Of a stretch of DNA of 64,000 nt, positions 1 to 10,723 are shown piece after piece. Position 1 is the stretch's first letter, and each line of letters begins with the position of its first letter. The position numbers and the translations under genes are program-made. Source of the DNA: Nemophila menziesii (lineage: Eukaryota > Streptophyta > Magnoliopsida > Boraginales > Hydrophyllaceae); contig JARWIR010000018.1 of the NCBI GenBank assembly GCA_029959085.1, positions 2,604,001 to 2,668,000 of the forward strand, read 5' to 3'. Below the pieces are notes generated by a model. The model saw only the letters and a program-made list of their open reading frames with translations, had not been told where the DNA came from and ran no database searches.

Positions 1-371
1 TGTGTTATTTATATGGTAAACTTCATTTTAAGTTATATGTGTGACATATTACCAGTTGTTTAAATGTTATTTAAAGTTGTTATTTACTTCGTTGGGAGAA
101 GCTTCACAACTGCTTCACTGTATTACTTTATACTATATTCTTTCGATGTAGATATCAGGTTTGTTATTATTCATTTGAGTCAAAATAAGTCATAAAATCT
201 ATAAATTTATCTAATTACCATTAAGTAAGATATTCTAAGATTTTACACTATGGTAAATCTGCAAAAAACATAATACAATGTATATACAGTAATATGTATT
301 ATTCTTCAAAGAAATATGAATTAAATTCAATATTAATAAAATATAAATTTACTATATTAATATAGACCCAT

Positions 372-497
372 TTGACCCGAGAACGTCTACTAAAAATTTG
401 CCAAAATGCTGTATATAAAAGCCCGCCATAACCAATAGATCAGACTCTAAAATAGAGACCCACCGTTACATGGGCCCTTGCTGAATTTAGTCACGTG
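372..497 (+). promoter_or_regulatory. Promoter-like block 1: W-box, TATA box, G-box
   Basis: TTGACC (W-box core) lies at 372-377, a strong TATA box (TATATAAAA) at 412-420, a TGGGCC site-II-like motif at 471-476 and a CACGTG G-box at 492-497. The TATA box recurs at 11586-11594, 17312-17320, 28159-28167, 33747-33755, 39395-39403, 44958-44966 and, weaker, 52992-52998. Unit 5 has lost this segment by deletion, and unit 3 lacks the first half of the G-box. The G-box lies downstream of the TATA box, which is unusual for an upstream enhancer, so the motifs may not form one promoter. Motifs are seen; function is inference. Confidence 0.4.
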
Positions 498-671
498 CGG
501 GGTTTGGACTGGTGCACACATACTTACGGATAATAAGTGATGGTCATATCAATTATTATCTTAAAGTGCATAAAATCCTAAACGTGGTAGTAAATTATTT
601 TGATGTACAATCTTTATATTGGTTGTTTCTTGTTTTGTTAAAAATATGAATTGTAAGAAAATTCTTATTAA

Positions 672-818
672 ATCCTCTGTCAAGTGTCTCCTAACTATTT
701 TAGGTGTTGTTCAACCATTCTTATATCAGATGAGTATGCCCGTGATGAAATAGACGAACCAATCTACGTTGATAGTGATGAGGAAGTTGTTGACACAAGT
801 GGTTACGAAGCAGATTGA
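672..818 (+). pseudogene. Acidic C-terminal exon remnant, unit 1
   Basis: A 48-codon open frame ends in TGA at 816-818. Its tail is strongly acidic (DEYARDEIDEP, then DSDEEVVDTSGYEAD). It follows a plausible splice acceptor (TATTTTAG, ending about 703), so coding may begin inside the open stretch. Between units several codon differences are silent (ATA/ATC for Ile, GTT/GTC for Val, ACA/ACG for Thr), mixed with replacements. I do not recognise the protein. No matching 5' exons are found nearby, so it is at best the end of a captured or decayed gene. Chance cannot be excluded at this length. Confidence 0.3.
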
Positions 819-1023
819 AGTGTTTTATTATATCTTTATTGTTTTTGTAGTCAATTTCGCGTTTTTTTTTTTTAATTTTGTGTTTAAGTTTGATTATTTG
901 TTATGATTATGTGTTTTCATTGTGTATAACTGATTACATTACTATTTTTTCTAATATAACAGGTGTTTAAAAATTAAAACCGTCCCTTACAATTAAATAA
1001 AAAGGAAATATTTTTTATCATTT

Positions 1024-1339
1024 GCGACTACATTGTAGTTGCTAGAGATGAAGAACCAATCCTTAATGAGTGGGTGACATTTTCGCCTAGTTCATGCGTA
1101 TGAGCTAATCGAGAATAATGGGTCATTCGCGACTACATAAGTAGTCATTAATAATTGATTTAATATTTATTAAATTAATGGTGGTCCACTTTCTCACCTA
1201 TTGGTTGCCACGCGTTTAATTTTTAGTTTTTGCGACTACTTTGTAGTAGCGAATAAGCCAAGTCTCGGTCAAAAAAATGAGTCAAACTCAACATTAGCGA
1301 CTAAATACCCTATCTTTCGTGACTACCTGATGTAGTCAC
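1024..1339. repeat. GCGACTAC quasi-palindrome cluster, unit 1
   Basis: Four imperfect inverted repeats built from GCGACTAC and its complement GTAGTCGC lie at 1024-1042, 1129-1148, 1232-1251 and 1319-1339, with an extra half-site AGCGACTA near 1295. Each folds into an 8-bp stem with a 3-5 base loop. Clusters of this kind resemble subterminal repeats of plant CACTA (En/Spm) transposons, where they bind transposase, but no matching pair of CACTA termini is found around them. They may be a relic of such an element or an independent protein-binding array. Confidence 0.55.
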
Positions 1340-1486
1340 AAAAAATATTGTTCTATATTTACTTCCTACCGAGCCATTCTCTCACACTCTCACTACAACA
1401 AAACTTAAAAATCTGAACCACTCTTCTTAAAAATTCCATTTTCGTCAACAATTGGAGTGTCTAACACCTCCAAATCACATCCAAAG
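1340..1486 (+). other. CT-rich exon-like segment with small hairpin and splice-donor-like end
   Basis: A pyrimidine-rich stretch resembling a plant 5' UTR ends in AAAG|GTAATA at 1486/1487, a good plant splice donor followed by a T-rich, intron-like tract. It contains a 6-bp stem, TTGGAG at 1452-1457 pairing with CTCCAA at 1468-1473. No start codon with a useful frame follows. Present in all units. In unit 10 the downstream T-rich part is shortened. Confidence 0.25.
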
Positions 1487-1704
1487 GTAATAAATTACTA
1501 CTTTAAACCTTCATTTCTCATTTTTTTGGAACACTTTATATGATTTTTTCTAAATAATTTTTTTCTAACCTATTTTTTTTTGTTTGTGTTTATTTTCGAA
1601 TCATATGGGCATGGTCATGACTAATGTATGTTTTTTTATCAACTATTAGTGATGTAATTTTCATGATTTCTTTTTCAATTGTTTTTGTTCTTTGATTTTT
1701 CATG

Positions 1705-1892
1705 TTATTTTGATTCCAAAATATTGTGAGTGTTTGATGTGATTTATGTTAGTTTTAACATATTTTAGACGTAAGAACTGAAAAATATTAATTCTAAAAA
1801 TTTATACAAAATTTTTTTTTTTTTGTTGTTGTTAATGAATTCCAAATTTTATAGAGTGTTTTAGTGTGATTTAGGTTAGTTGTGACACATTT
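1705..1892 (+). repeat. Diverged internal tandem duplication, period about 127 bp
   Basis: 1705-1765 and 1832-1892 share the frame ATTCCAAA...GAGTGTTT...GTGATTTA.GTTAG with scattered differences. The duplication predates amplification of the array because every unit carries both halves. Confidence 0.5.
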
Positions 1893-2507
1893 CTATTGCT
1901 ATAATTAAAAAAATTAATTAAAGAAATTTATAATTAATTTTTAGTGGATTTGTCGTTTAGGTTATATGCTTAGTCCTGTTTTAATATGATTAGAATTATT
2001 AATGGACCTTTTTGAAATTAAAAAAATATTAAATAATATTATAAAGACTAAAATGTAATTTTGATAATTTTAAAGTTAATACTATTTGATAAGCTTGGTG
2101 TACATAGGAACATGTATAAGTTTTTAAAAAATATAACGATCTTTTTTCAATTAAAAAAATATTACATGAAATATATATATATATAGAAATAGAGAAAGGA
2201 GATTCATGATTTCTTTTATTTTTAATTTACACTTATACCACTCACATTTTTGAAATATGGATTTTCTTTTGGGTGGGTTTTGTATATTCACATTTATGTT
2301 CCAATATATTTTTTAAAATAAGAGTTGTAGTTAGTTTTTGTTAGCTGTATTTATGCTCTTGGTAAGTTCTAGTGTTTGTTACTTCAAAGATGAATTAAGT
2401 TTAATTCATATTATAATTAAATTTTCTGTAGCTATGCTGAAACATTACAATATAGAGTGGTTAACACACATGTTTTAATGGTTATTTGTGTAGCTTAGCC
2501 CATTAAA

Positions 2508-2525
2508 ATATCTATCGATAGATAT
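2508..2525. repeat. Perfect 18-bp palindrome
   Basis: ATATCTATCGATAGATAT is its own reverse complement. It is intact in units 1-9 and altered in unit 10, near 54235-54250. Confidence 0.8.
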
Positions 2526-3180
2526 ATGTTTCTACTAAAATGTTCTTCAATTTTATTAATGCTCAACACACTTGATAGTAATCAGTCAATTAACAACATG
2601 AATGAATAAAGTGCTACTTAAAATATTTATTGTGCAACCTCTCATAATTTAGACAACCCAACATCGATATTTCAGAATGTTGTTAAAGAAAGAACAAGGA
2701 TTTAGTTTCAAGAGTAGTAAAGTAACATTACTGATTAAAACATCGATAAATAGAGCTTTACAATTTGACATTTATTAAAATTAATAGAATAGGTGATCTC
2801 CATTTTAATTATGTCCAACCATGAAGCTCTATTATATTACTATTTGTTTCACAAAAATTTGATCTCAAGACTTCATAGTCTCTGACTATCGATCTTATAT
2901 AATATACAATTTTACTATTGAAACTTAAAAAAATTAAAACAAATGTAGATTTCATTATAAATATACTATATAATGTACTATTGAAACATTAAAAAAAACT
3001 TAATTTAAATTTCAACTAAATTTTATAAAATTTACAAATTTTGAAATCTTTTAGTTTTAAGTTTATATTTAAATGTATGTTATATATTTACACCCAAATT
3101 CACAAGTTTGTATAACAGTTGCATTTTAAAGTATGAACAGTAATTCAAGCATAATAGCGTATGTAAATTAATGATCCCCT

Positions 3181-3465
3181 TCTTGTATTTTGAGACCCAA
3201 ATTAAATATCCAACTGTCTCCCAAAGGTGGCCCAATAAACCATTATCTACTTATCAATCATTTTAGGCCCACTTATTTTTTATTTTCTCCTATTTAACAA
3301 ATAAAGCCAAGCCATTACTCTGCAAAACCATCATACCCACGTACTCCACCCTTTCTATTTCTCTATTGACGCATCATCCAATTGTACCACCATATTCTTC
3401 TATTAAAATTTTACATAAATTCAAAATTCAGTGACCCTTTGTAATACCTTCAATCCATATAAATA
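3181..3465 (+). promoter_or_regulatory. Promoter-like block 2 with TATA box upstream of the gene remnant
   Basis: A clear TATA box, TATAAATA, lies at 3458-3465. About 120 bases later comes an ATG (3589), with a CT-rich leader typical of a plant 5' UTR between them. The block upstream is less AT-rich than its surroundings and has two CCAAT-like sites. The TATA recurs at 9046-9053, 14681-14688, 25620-25627 and 31211-31218, and as TATAAAA at 20344-20350, 36778-36784, 42363-42369 and 47852-47858. Unit 10 has lost it (TTAAAAAA near 55204). Of the two promoter-like blocks this one is the more convincing, because motif, spacing, leader and ATG line up. Confidence 0.5.
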
Positions 3466-3588
3466 GGGCATCCCATACCTAACCTAAGCACCTTGTAATT
3501 GAAATCTTCATATAGATATGTACTTTCTCTTTATCTTTCATCTATCCTTCTTATCATTTATCAAACTGGTAGAAATATAACTTTATAG

Positions 3589-4178
3589 ATGAATAAACTT
3601 GTAACCAAAATTGCTACCCAGGTTATGATTATTAATCTTGTAATGGGATTCGGTTAGATCTAGTTTTGTATTATTATTAGATCTAGTTTTTAATTGTATA
3701 TATCTTATTTTTATTTTATAATTGATAGATTTGTATATTATCATAGTTTTTCCATATCCAAAGTATTCTTGTTGTTATGTTATAATTTGTTACCCATTTT
3801 ATAAATCTGATTGGTAAAAATAAGAACCTTACCATTATTCCAACCTAGATCTTGTTACTATCAATTAATCATTTTTTGCCACCCTCCATACTAGTGTTTT
3901 TCTCTAAAGTAACACTTTTCTCAATAGTAATTTCTACAATAACATGAATTGAAACAATTCCGAATATGCTACTGAAGAGTTTGAAGGAAATGTTAGAATT
4001 TCACAAGTTCTTACCGATAACCTATTATTCCGGGTACTCAAACATTGTGACTTCATTAGGGACGGCTATTAATTTTGGCTCATACTTTGATTTTTTTTAT
4101 CAGGTATTTTCTTCTCAGGGCTTAGTTGATCTATTCAATCATCATATATCAATTTTACAATGTGAGTTTATCTTATAG
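3589..4178 (+). pseudogene. Broken small gene, possibly S1/SPH-type secreted protein, unit 1
   Basis: The ATG at 3589 opens a frame beginning MNKLVTKIATQ and continuing into a hydrophobic run (VMIINLVMGF), like a signal peptide. After an AT-rich gap of about 200 bases, a second coding-like stretch contains NVRISQ.LTDN.LL, then LKHCDFIRDGY, and, after a shift to the next frame, GSYFDFFYQ and ISILQCEF. Motif order and spacing recall the plant self-incompatibility S1 family (PF05938: V.I.N.L...HC.S.DDDLG...G..F.F...N....L..C.F). Here an in-frame TGA at about 3952, the frame shift near 4075 and the missing tail make it non-functional. S1 genes usually lack introns, so the gap would be either an acquired intron or an insertion. 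An ATG-started 70-codon frame at 3966-4178 overlaps it in another frame and is probably incidental. The family assignment is inference. Confidence 0.35.
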
Positions 4179-4330
4179 CTATGAATTTTATATATTTATA
4201 TATGCTTTTAAATTGTTTAATTACTTGTTGATTTTGTACTCCAACATTTTTCCTTATCCACCTGTAACTTTGAAGATCATATTTTAAATCTGCTTGGTCA
4301 TTATTTTAACCTTTATTGGACAGGTTTTTT

Positions 4331-4482
4331 AATAATACTTTATTAATTTAAAAAAATATATTGTTAAAATAATCTATTTTTATTATAAGATTATATTTAA
4401 TTTTGTAATAGTGCTTTCATAATTTAAAAATAATATTGTTAAAAGCATTATATTTTTATTATAAGATTAATTTTAATTTTAT
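4331..4482 (+). repeat. 76-bp internal direct duplication
   Basis: 4331-4406 and 4407-4482 repeat the pattern AATA.T.CTTT..AATTTAAAAA..ATATTGTTAAAA followed by TTTTTATTATAAGATTA. Both halves are present in every unit and are also recognisable in the diverged segment inside unit 9. Confidence 0.55.
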
Positions 4483-4755
4483 TAATTTTAATTTTATTAA
4501 TTTGAAATGTTATATATAATTTCTATTTGTCATGATATTTAGGGCAAGATGTCAAATATATTTTTGTTGTTTAGTTAGAAGTTTCATACTCAATTACTGT
4601 TTAGAAATGATAAGATAGGGACATATATATTTTAATATTCTTGGATGAAGGGTTCATCTAATGTGGAGAATGGTTGTTGGTATTCAAATTATACAAAATA
4701 CCTTTCTACAATTTATTAAACTAATCTTCTACCTTTCTATATATATATGCTAGGA

Positions 4756-5136
4756 ATATCTGTTAAGCTAAAATGTAACACATATCCTAAATATATCACA
4801 CTCGCCGCTACTATCCTATTTTATCTTTTCTACCTCTTTAACATTCATTTCAATGGTTGATACTTACTTATTATACTATAGCCAAAAAAAAACTCTTCTC
4901 CGATCTCTCAAATATAATATATATCATCAAACTTTGAAAAGAAGTGTATGATCTTTCAAAGGTTGATGATATGTATTATATTTGAGAGATTGTAGAAAAG
5001 TTTTTGTCTAACTATAGTAAAATATGAAAGTATAAGCATTGAAATTAATTTTAAAGAGGTAGAAGAGATAAAATAGGATAGTAGCGGCGAGTGTGATATA
5101 TTTCGGGTATATGTTACGTTTTAGCATAACAAATAT
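4756..5136. mobile_element. Long foldback (MITE-like) element, unit 1
   Basis: The left arm begins with ATATCTGTTAAGCTAAAA and the right arm ends in its near-perfect complement. The arms run about 180 bp each (4756-4938 and about 4955-5136) with only scattered mismatches, and meet at a loop of about 15 bases. Shared landmarks inside both arms include ATCACACTCGCCGCTACTAT and CTCTCAAATATAATA. There is no coding capacity. Arm length and size fit a non-autonomous foldback or Mutator-like MITE; the AT-rich flanks hide any target duplication. If transcribed, it would fold into a nearly continuous duplex suitable for Dicer-like processing. Confidence 0.8.
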
Positions 5137-5587
5137 TTATATTATATTATTTTTTTATATTAATATTCTCGGGCTAAGTTACTAAGGAAGGATTTATGGA
5201 GGAGTAAATGGGTTTGTAGTTCTTACTGATAAGGTGAGCAAATGGACCGGTAAGCTTGATCCGTGAAAACCCGGTCCATCTCCGCGGGTTTTGGGACTTT
5301 ATCACTTTATTTTTAGCTAAACCCACGTACTTGGACATAAATCGGGCATTAGTGTTATCAGAACTCTAAAATTAATATAAGAAGTATAATAACATTTTAC
5401 AATATTAATTATATTACATTACTAACTCATTTTATTAATTAAACAAACTTATGATATTATTAAATATAACATTTTAGTTTCTAGACTATATGAATTCTAA
5501 ACTTCTAATTTGTCAAAATCTAATTACCATCATTATATAATTTATAGCATACTAAATATACTAAAACCAAAAGACACTGGACCATTT
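5137..5587. other. Inter-element spacer with GC-rich stems
   Basis: AT-rich spacer containing the most GC-rich island of the unit. ATGGACCGG at 5242-5250 pairs with CCGGTCCAT at 5271-5279, while AAAACCCG at 5266-5273 can pair instead with CGGGTTTT at 5285-5292. No reading frame is seen. Later units carry substitutions that break the first stem. Confidence 0.5.
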
Positions 5588-6258
5588 TGTGTTATTTATA
5601 TGGTAAACTTCATTTTAAGTTATATGTGTGACATATTACCAGTTGTTTAAATGTTATTTAAAGTTGTTATTTACTTCGTTGGGAGAAGCTTCACAACTGC
5701 TTCACTGTATTACTTTATACTATATTCTTTCGATGTAGATATCAGGTTTGTTATTATTCATTTGAGTCAAAATAAGTCATAAAATCTATAAATTTATCTA
5801 ATTACCATTAAGTAAGATATTCTAAGATTTTACACTATGGTAAATCTGCAAAAAACATAATACAATGTATATACAGTAATATGTATTATTCTTCAAAGAA
5901 ATATGAATTAAATTCAATATTAATAAAATATAAATTTACTATATTAATATAGACCCATTTGACCCGAGAACGTCTACTAAAAATTTGCCAAAATGCTGTA
6001 TATAAAAGCCCGCCATAACCAATAGATCAGACTCTAAAATAGAGACCCACCGTTACATGGGCCCTTGCTGAATTTAGTCACGTGCGGGGTTTGGACTGGT
6101 GCACACATACTTACGGATAATAAGTGATGGTCATATCAATTATTATCTTAAAGTGCATAAAATCCTAAACGTGGTAGTAAATTATTTTGATGTACAATCT
6201 TTATATTGGTTGTTTCTTGTTTTGTTAAAAATATGAATTGTAAGAAAATTCTTATTAA

Positions 6259-6405
6259 ATCCTCTGTCAAGTGTCTCCTAACTATTTTAGGTGTTGTTCA
6301 ACCATTCTTATATCAGATGAGTATGCCCGTGATGAAATAGACGAACCAATCTACGTTGATAGTGATGAGGAAGTTGTTGACACAAGTGGTTACGAAGCAG
6401 ATTGA
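6259..6405 (+). pseudogene. Acidic C-terminal exon remnant, unit 2
   Basis: Same 48-codon frame and stop as in unit 1, identical over its length as far as I can see. Confidence 0.3.
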
Positions 6406-6610
6406 AGTGTTTTATTATATCTTTATTGTTTTTGTAGTCAATTTCGCGTTTTTTTTTTTTAATTTTGTGTTTAAGTTTGATTATTTGTTATGATTATGTG
6501 TTTTCATTGTGTATAACTGATTACATTACTATTTTTTCTAATATAACAGGTGTTTAAAAATTAAAACCGTCCCTTACAATTAAATAAAAAGGAAATATTT
6601 TTTATCATTT

Positions 6611-6926
6611 GCGACTACATTGTAGTTGCTAGAGATGAAGAACCAATCCTTAATGAGTGGGTGACATTTTCGCCTAGTTCATGCGTATGAGCTAATCGAG
6701 AATAATGGGTCATTCGCGACTACATAAGTAGTCATTAATAATTGATTTAATATTTATTAAATTAATGGTGGTCCACTTTCTCACCTATTGGTTGCCACGC
6801 GTTTAATTTTTAGTTTTTGCGACTACTTTGTAGTAGCGAATAAGCCAAGTCTCGGTCAAAAAAATGAGTCAAACTCAACATTAGCGACTAAATACCCTAT
6901 CTTTCGTGACTACCTGATGTAGTCAC
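6611..6926. repeat. GCGACTAC palindrome cluster, unit 2
   Basis: All four quasi-palindromes are present with the same spacing as in unit 1. Confidence 0.55.
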
Positions 6927-9176
6927 AAAAAATATTGTTCTATATTTACTTCCTACCGAGCCATTCTCTCACACTCTCACTACAACAAAACTTAAAAATC
7001 TGAACCACTCTTCTTAAAAATTCCATTTTCGTCAACAATTGGAGTGTCTAACACCTCCAAATCACATCCAAAGGTAATAAATTACTACTTTAAACCTTCA
7101 TTTCTCATTTTTTTGGAACACTTTATATGATTTTTTCTAAATAATTTTTTTCTAACCTATTTTTTTTTGTTTGTGTTTATTTTCGAATCATATGGGCATG
7201 GTCATGACTAATGTATGTTTTTTTATCAACTATTAGTGATGTAATTTTCATGATTTCTTTTTCAATTGTTTTTGTTCTTTGATTTTTCATGTTATTTTGA
7301 TTCCAAAATATTGTGAGTGTTTGATGTGATTTATGTTAGTTTTAACATATTTTAGACGTAAGAACTGAAAAATATTAATTCTAAAAATTTATACAAAATT
7401 TTTTTTTTTTTTGTTGTTGTTAATGAATTCCAAATTTTATAGAGTGTTTTAGTGTGATTTAGGTTAGTTGTGACACATTTCTATTGCTATAATTAAAAAA
7501 ATTAATTAAAGAAATTTATAATTAATTTTTAGTGGATTTGTCGTTTAGGTTATATGCTTAGTCCTGTTTTAATATGATTAGAATTATTAATGGACCTTTT
7601 TGAAATTAAAAAAATATTAAATAATATTATAAAGACTAAAATGTAATTTTGATAATTTTAAAGTTAATACTATTTGATAAGCTTGGTGTACATAGGAACA
7701 TGTATAAGTTTTTAAAAAATATAACGATCTTTTTTCAATTAAAAAAATATTACATGAAATATATATATATATAGAAATAGAGAAAGGAGATTCATGATTT
7801 CTTTTATTTTTAATTTACACTTATACCACTCACATTTTTGAAATATGGATTTTCTTTTGGGTGGGTTTTGTATATTCACATTTATGTTCCAATATATTTT
7901 TTAAAATAAGAGTTGTAGTTAGTTTTTGTTAGCTGTATTTATGCTCTTGGTAAGTTCTAGTGTTTGTTACTTCAAAGATGAATTAAGTTTAATTCATATT
8001 ATAATTAAATTTTCTGTAGCTATGCTGAAACATTACAATATAGAGTGGTTAACACACATGTTTTAATGGTTATTTGTGTAGCTTAGCCCATTAAAATATC
8101 TATCGATAGATATATGTTTCTACTAAAATGTTCTTCAATTTTATTAATGCTCAACACACTTGATAGTAATCAGTCAATTAACAACATGAATGAATAAAGT
8201 GCTACTTAAAATATTTATTGTGCAACCTCTCATAATTTAGACAACCCAACATCGATATTTCAGAATGTTGTTAAAGAAAGAACAAGGATTTAGTTTCAAG
8301 AGTAGTAAAGTAACATTACTGATTAAAACATCGATAAATAGAGCTTTACAATTTGACATTTATTAAAATTAATAGAATAGGTGATCTCCATTTTAATTAT
8401 GTCCAACCATGAAGCTCTATTATATTACTATTTGTTTCACAAAAATTTGATCTCAAGACTTCATAGTTTCTGACTATCGATCTTATATAATATACAATTT
8501 TACTATTGAAACTTAAAAAAATTAAAACAAATGTAGATTTCATTATAAATATACTATATAATGTACTATTGAAACATTAAAAAAAACTTAATTTAAATTT
8601 CAACTAAATTTTATAAAATTTACAAATTTTGAAATCTTTTAGTTTTAAGTTTATATTTAAATGTATGTTATATATTTACACCCAAATTCACAAGTTTGTA
8701 TAACAGTTGCATTTTAAAGTATGAACAGTAATTCAAGCATAATAGCGTATGTAAATTAATGATCCCCTTCTTGTATTTTGAGACCCAAATTAAATATCCA
8801 ACTGTCTCCCAAAGGTGGCCCAATAAACCATTATCTACTTATCAATCATTTTAGGCCCACTTATTTTTTATTTTCTCCTATTTAACAAATAAAGCCAAGC
8901 CATTACTCTGCAAAACCATCATACCCACGTACTCCACCCTTTCTATTTCTCTATTGACGCATCATCCAATTGTACCACCATATTCTTCTATTAAAATTTT
9001 ACATAAATTCAAAATTCAGTGACCCTTTGTAATACCTTCAATCCATATAAATAGGGCATCCCATACCTAACCTAAGCACCTTGTAATTGAAATCTTCATA
9101 TAGATATGTACTTTCTCTTTATCTTTCATCTATCCTTCTTATCATTTATCAAACTGGTAGAAATATAACTTTATAG

Positions 9177-9766
9177 ATGAATAAACTTGTAACCAAAATT
9201 GCTACCCAGGTTATGATTATTAATCTTGTAATGGGATTCGGTTAGATCTAGTTTTGTATTATTATTAGATCTAGTTTTTAATTGTATATATCTTATTTTT
9301 ATTTTATAATTGATAGATTTGTATATTATCATAGTTTTTCCATATCCAAAGTATTCTTGTTGTTATGTTATAATTTGTTACCCATTTTATAAATCTGATT
9401 GGTAAAAATAAGAACCTTACCATTATTCCAACCTAGATCTTGTTACTATCAATTAATCATTTTTTGCCACCCTCCATACTAGTGTTTTTCTCTAAAGTAA
9501 CACTTTTCTCAATAGTAATTTCTACAATAACATGAATTGAAACAATTCTGAATATGCTACTGAAGAGTTTGAAGGAAATGTTAGAATTTCACAAGTTCTT
9601 ACCGATAACCTATTATTCCGGGTACTCAAACATTGTGACTTCATTAGGGACGGCTATTAATTTTGGCTCATACTTTGATTTTTTTTATCAGGTATTTTCT
9701 TCTCAGGGCTTAGTTGATCTATTCAATCATCATATATCAATTTTACAATGTGAGTTTATCTTATAG
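9177..9766 (+). pseudogene. Possible S1/SPH-like remnant, unit 2
   Basis: ATG, hydrophobic run, HC motif and GSYFDFFYQ as in unit 1, with the same in-frame TGA and frame shift. TATA box at 9046-9053. Confidence 0.35.
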
Positions 9767-10343
9767 CTATGAATTTTATATATTTATATATGCTTTTAAA
9801 TTGTTTAATTACTTGTTGATTTTGTACTCCAACATTTTTCCTTATCCACCTGTAACTTTGAAGATCATATTTTAAATCTGCTTGGTCATTATTTTAACCT
9901 TTATTGGACAGGTTTTTTAATAATACTTTATTAATTTAAAAAAATATATTGTTAAAATAATCTATTTTTATTATAAGATTATATTTAATTTTGTAATAGT
10001 GCTTTCATAATTTAAAAATAATATTGTTAAAAGCATTATATTTTTATTATAAGATTAATTTTAATTTTATTAATTTTAATTTTATTAATTTGAAATGTTA
10101 TATATAATTTCTATTTGTCATGATATTTAGGGCAAGATGTCAAATATATTTTTGTTGTTTAGTTAGAAGTTTCATACTCAATTACTGTTTAGAAATGATA
10201 AGATAGGGACATATATATTTTAATATTCTTGGATGAAGGGTTCATCTAATGTGGAGAATGGTTGTTGGTATTCAAATTATACAAAATACCTTTCTACAAT
10301 TTATTAAACTAATCTTCTACCTTTCTATATATATATGCTAGGA

Positions 10344-10723
10344 ATATCTGTTAAGCTAAAACGTAACACATATCCTAAATATATCACACTCGCCGCTACT
10401 ATCCTATTTTATCTTTTCTACCTCTTTAACATTCATTTCAATGGTTGATACTTACTTATTATACTATAGCCAAAAAAAAACTCTTCTCCGATCTCTCAAA
10501 TATAATATATATCATCAAACTTTGAAAAGAAGTGTATGATCTTTCAAAGGTTGATGATATGTATTATATTTGAGAGATTGTAGAAAAGTTTTTGTCAACT
10601 ATAGTAAAATATGAAAGTATAAGCATTGAAATTAATTTTAAAGAGGTAGAAGAGATAAAATAGGATAGTAGCGGCGAGTGTGATATATTTCGGGTATATG
10701 TTACGTTTTAGCTTAACAAATAT
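10344..10723. mobile_element. Foldback element, unit 2
   Basis: Both arms complete. The terminal TGTTAAGCTAAAACG is matched exactly by the complement at the right end, so this copy has the best-matched termini. Confidence 0.8.

Larger units (their letters stand above)
1487..3180. other. AT-rich tract without recognised gene
   Basis: About 1.7 kb of AT-rich sequence with stops in all frames. It holds an old internal duplication (1705-1892), a short (AT)n near 2170 that is greatly expanded only in unit 9, and a perfect palindrome at 2508-2525. Non-ATG reading frames of 80-96 codons appear here in units 4, 7 and 8 but are not conserved as proteins. The same tract follows the palindrome cluster in every unit. 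Confidence 0.5.
1..5587 (+). repeat. Array unit 1 (type A)
   Basis: Reference unit for the map. 1-371 is AT-rich with nothing recognised; 372-497 promoter-like; 672-818 acidic frame; 1024-1339 palindrome cluster; 1340-1486 CT-rich, exon-like; 1487-3180 AT-rich with an internal duplication and one perfect palindrome; 3181-3465 second promoter; 3589-4178 gene remnant; 4179-4755 AT-rich with a 76-bp duplication; 4756-5136 foldback; 5137-5587 spacer with GC-rich stems. Unit 2 is almost identical: I see about half a dozen substitutions and single-base indels over the whole length. Confidence 0.95.

Noticed and set aside
842..1404. CACTA transposon ends (TTTTTGTAGTC near 842 and CACTACAACAAAA at 1391)
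   Set aside because: They are in the wrong relative orientation to bracket the palindrome cluster, and the first lacks the terminal GTG. No consistent 3-bp target duplication is seen.
3589..3621. A clean two-exon gene using the donor at 3621/3622
   Set aside because: The nearest acceptor (ending 3927) puts TAA first in frame, so this splice gives only an 11-residue peptide; the remnant is better described as broken.
1..5587. rDNA intergenic spacer as the identity of the 5.6-kb unit
   Set aside because: No rRNA coding sequence is recognisable in any unit, and the unit is too AT-rich with mixed exon-like content.
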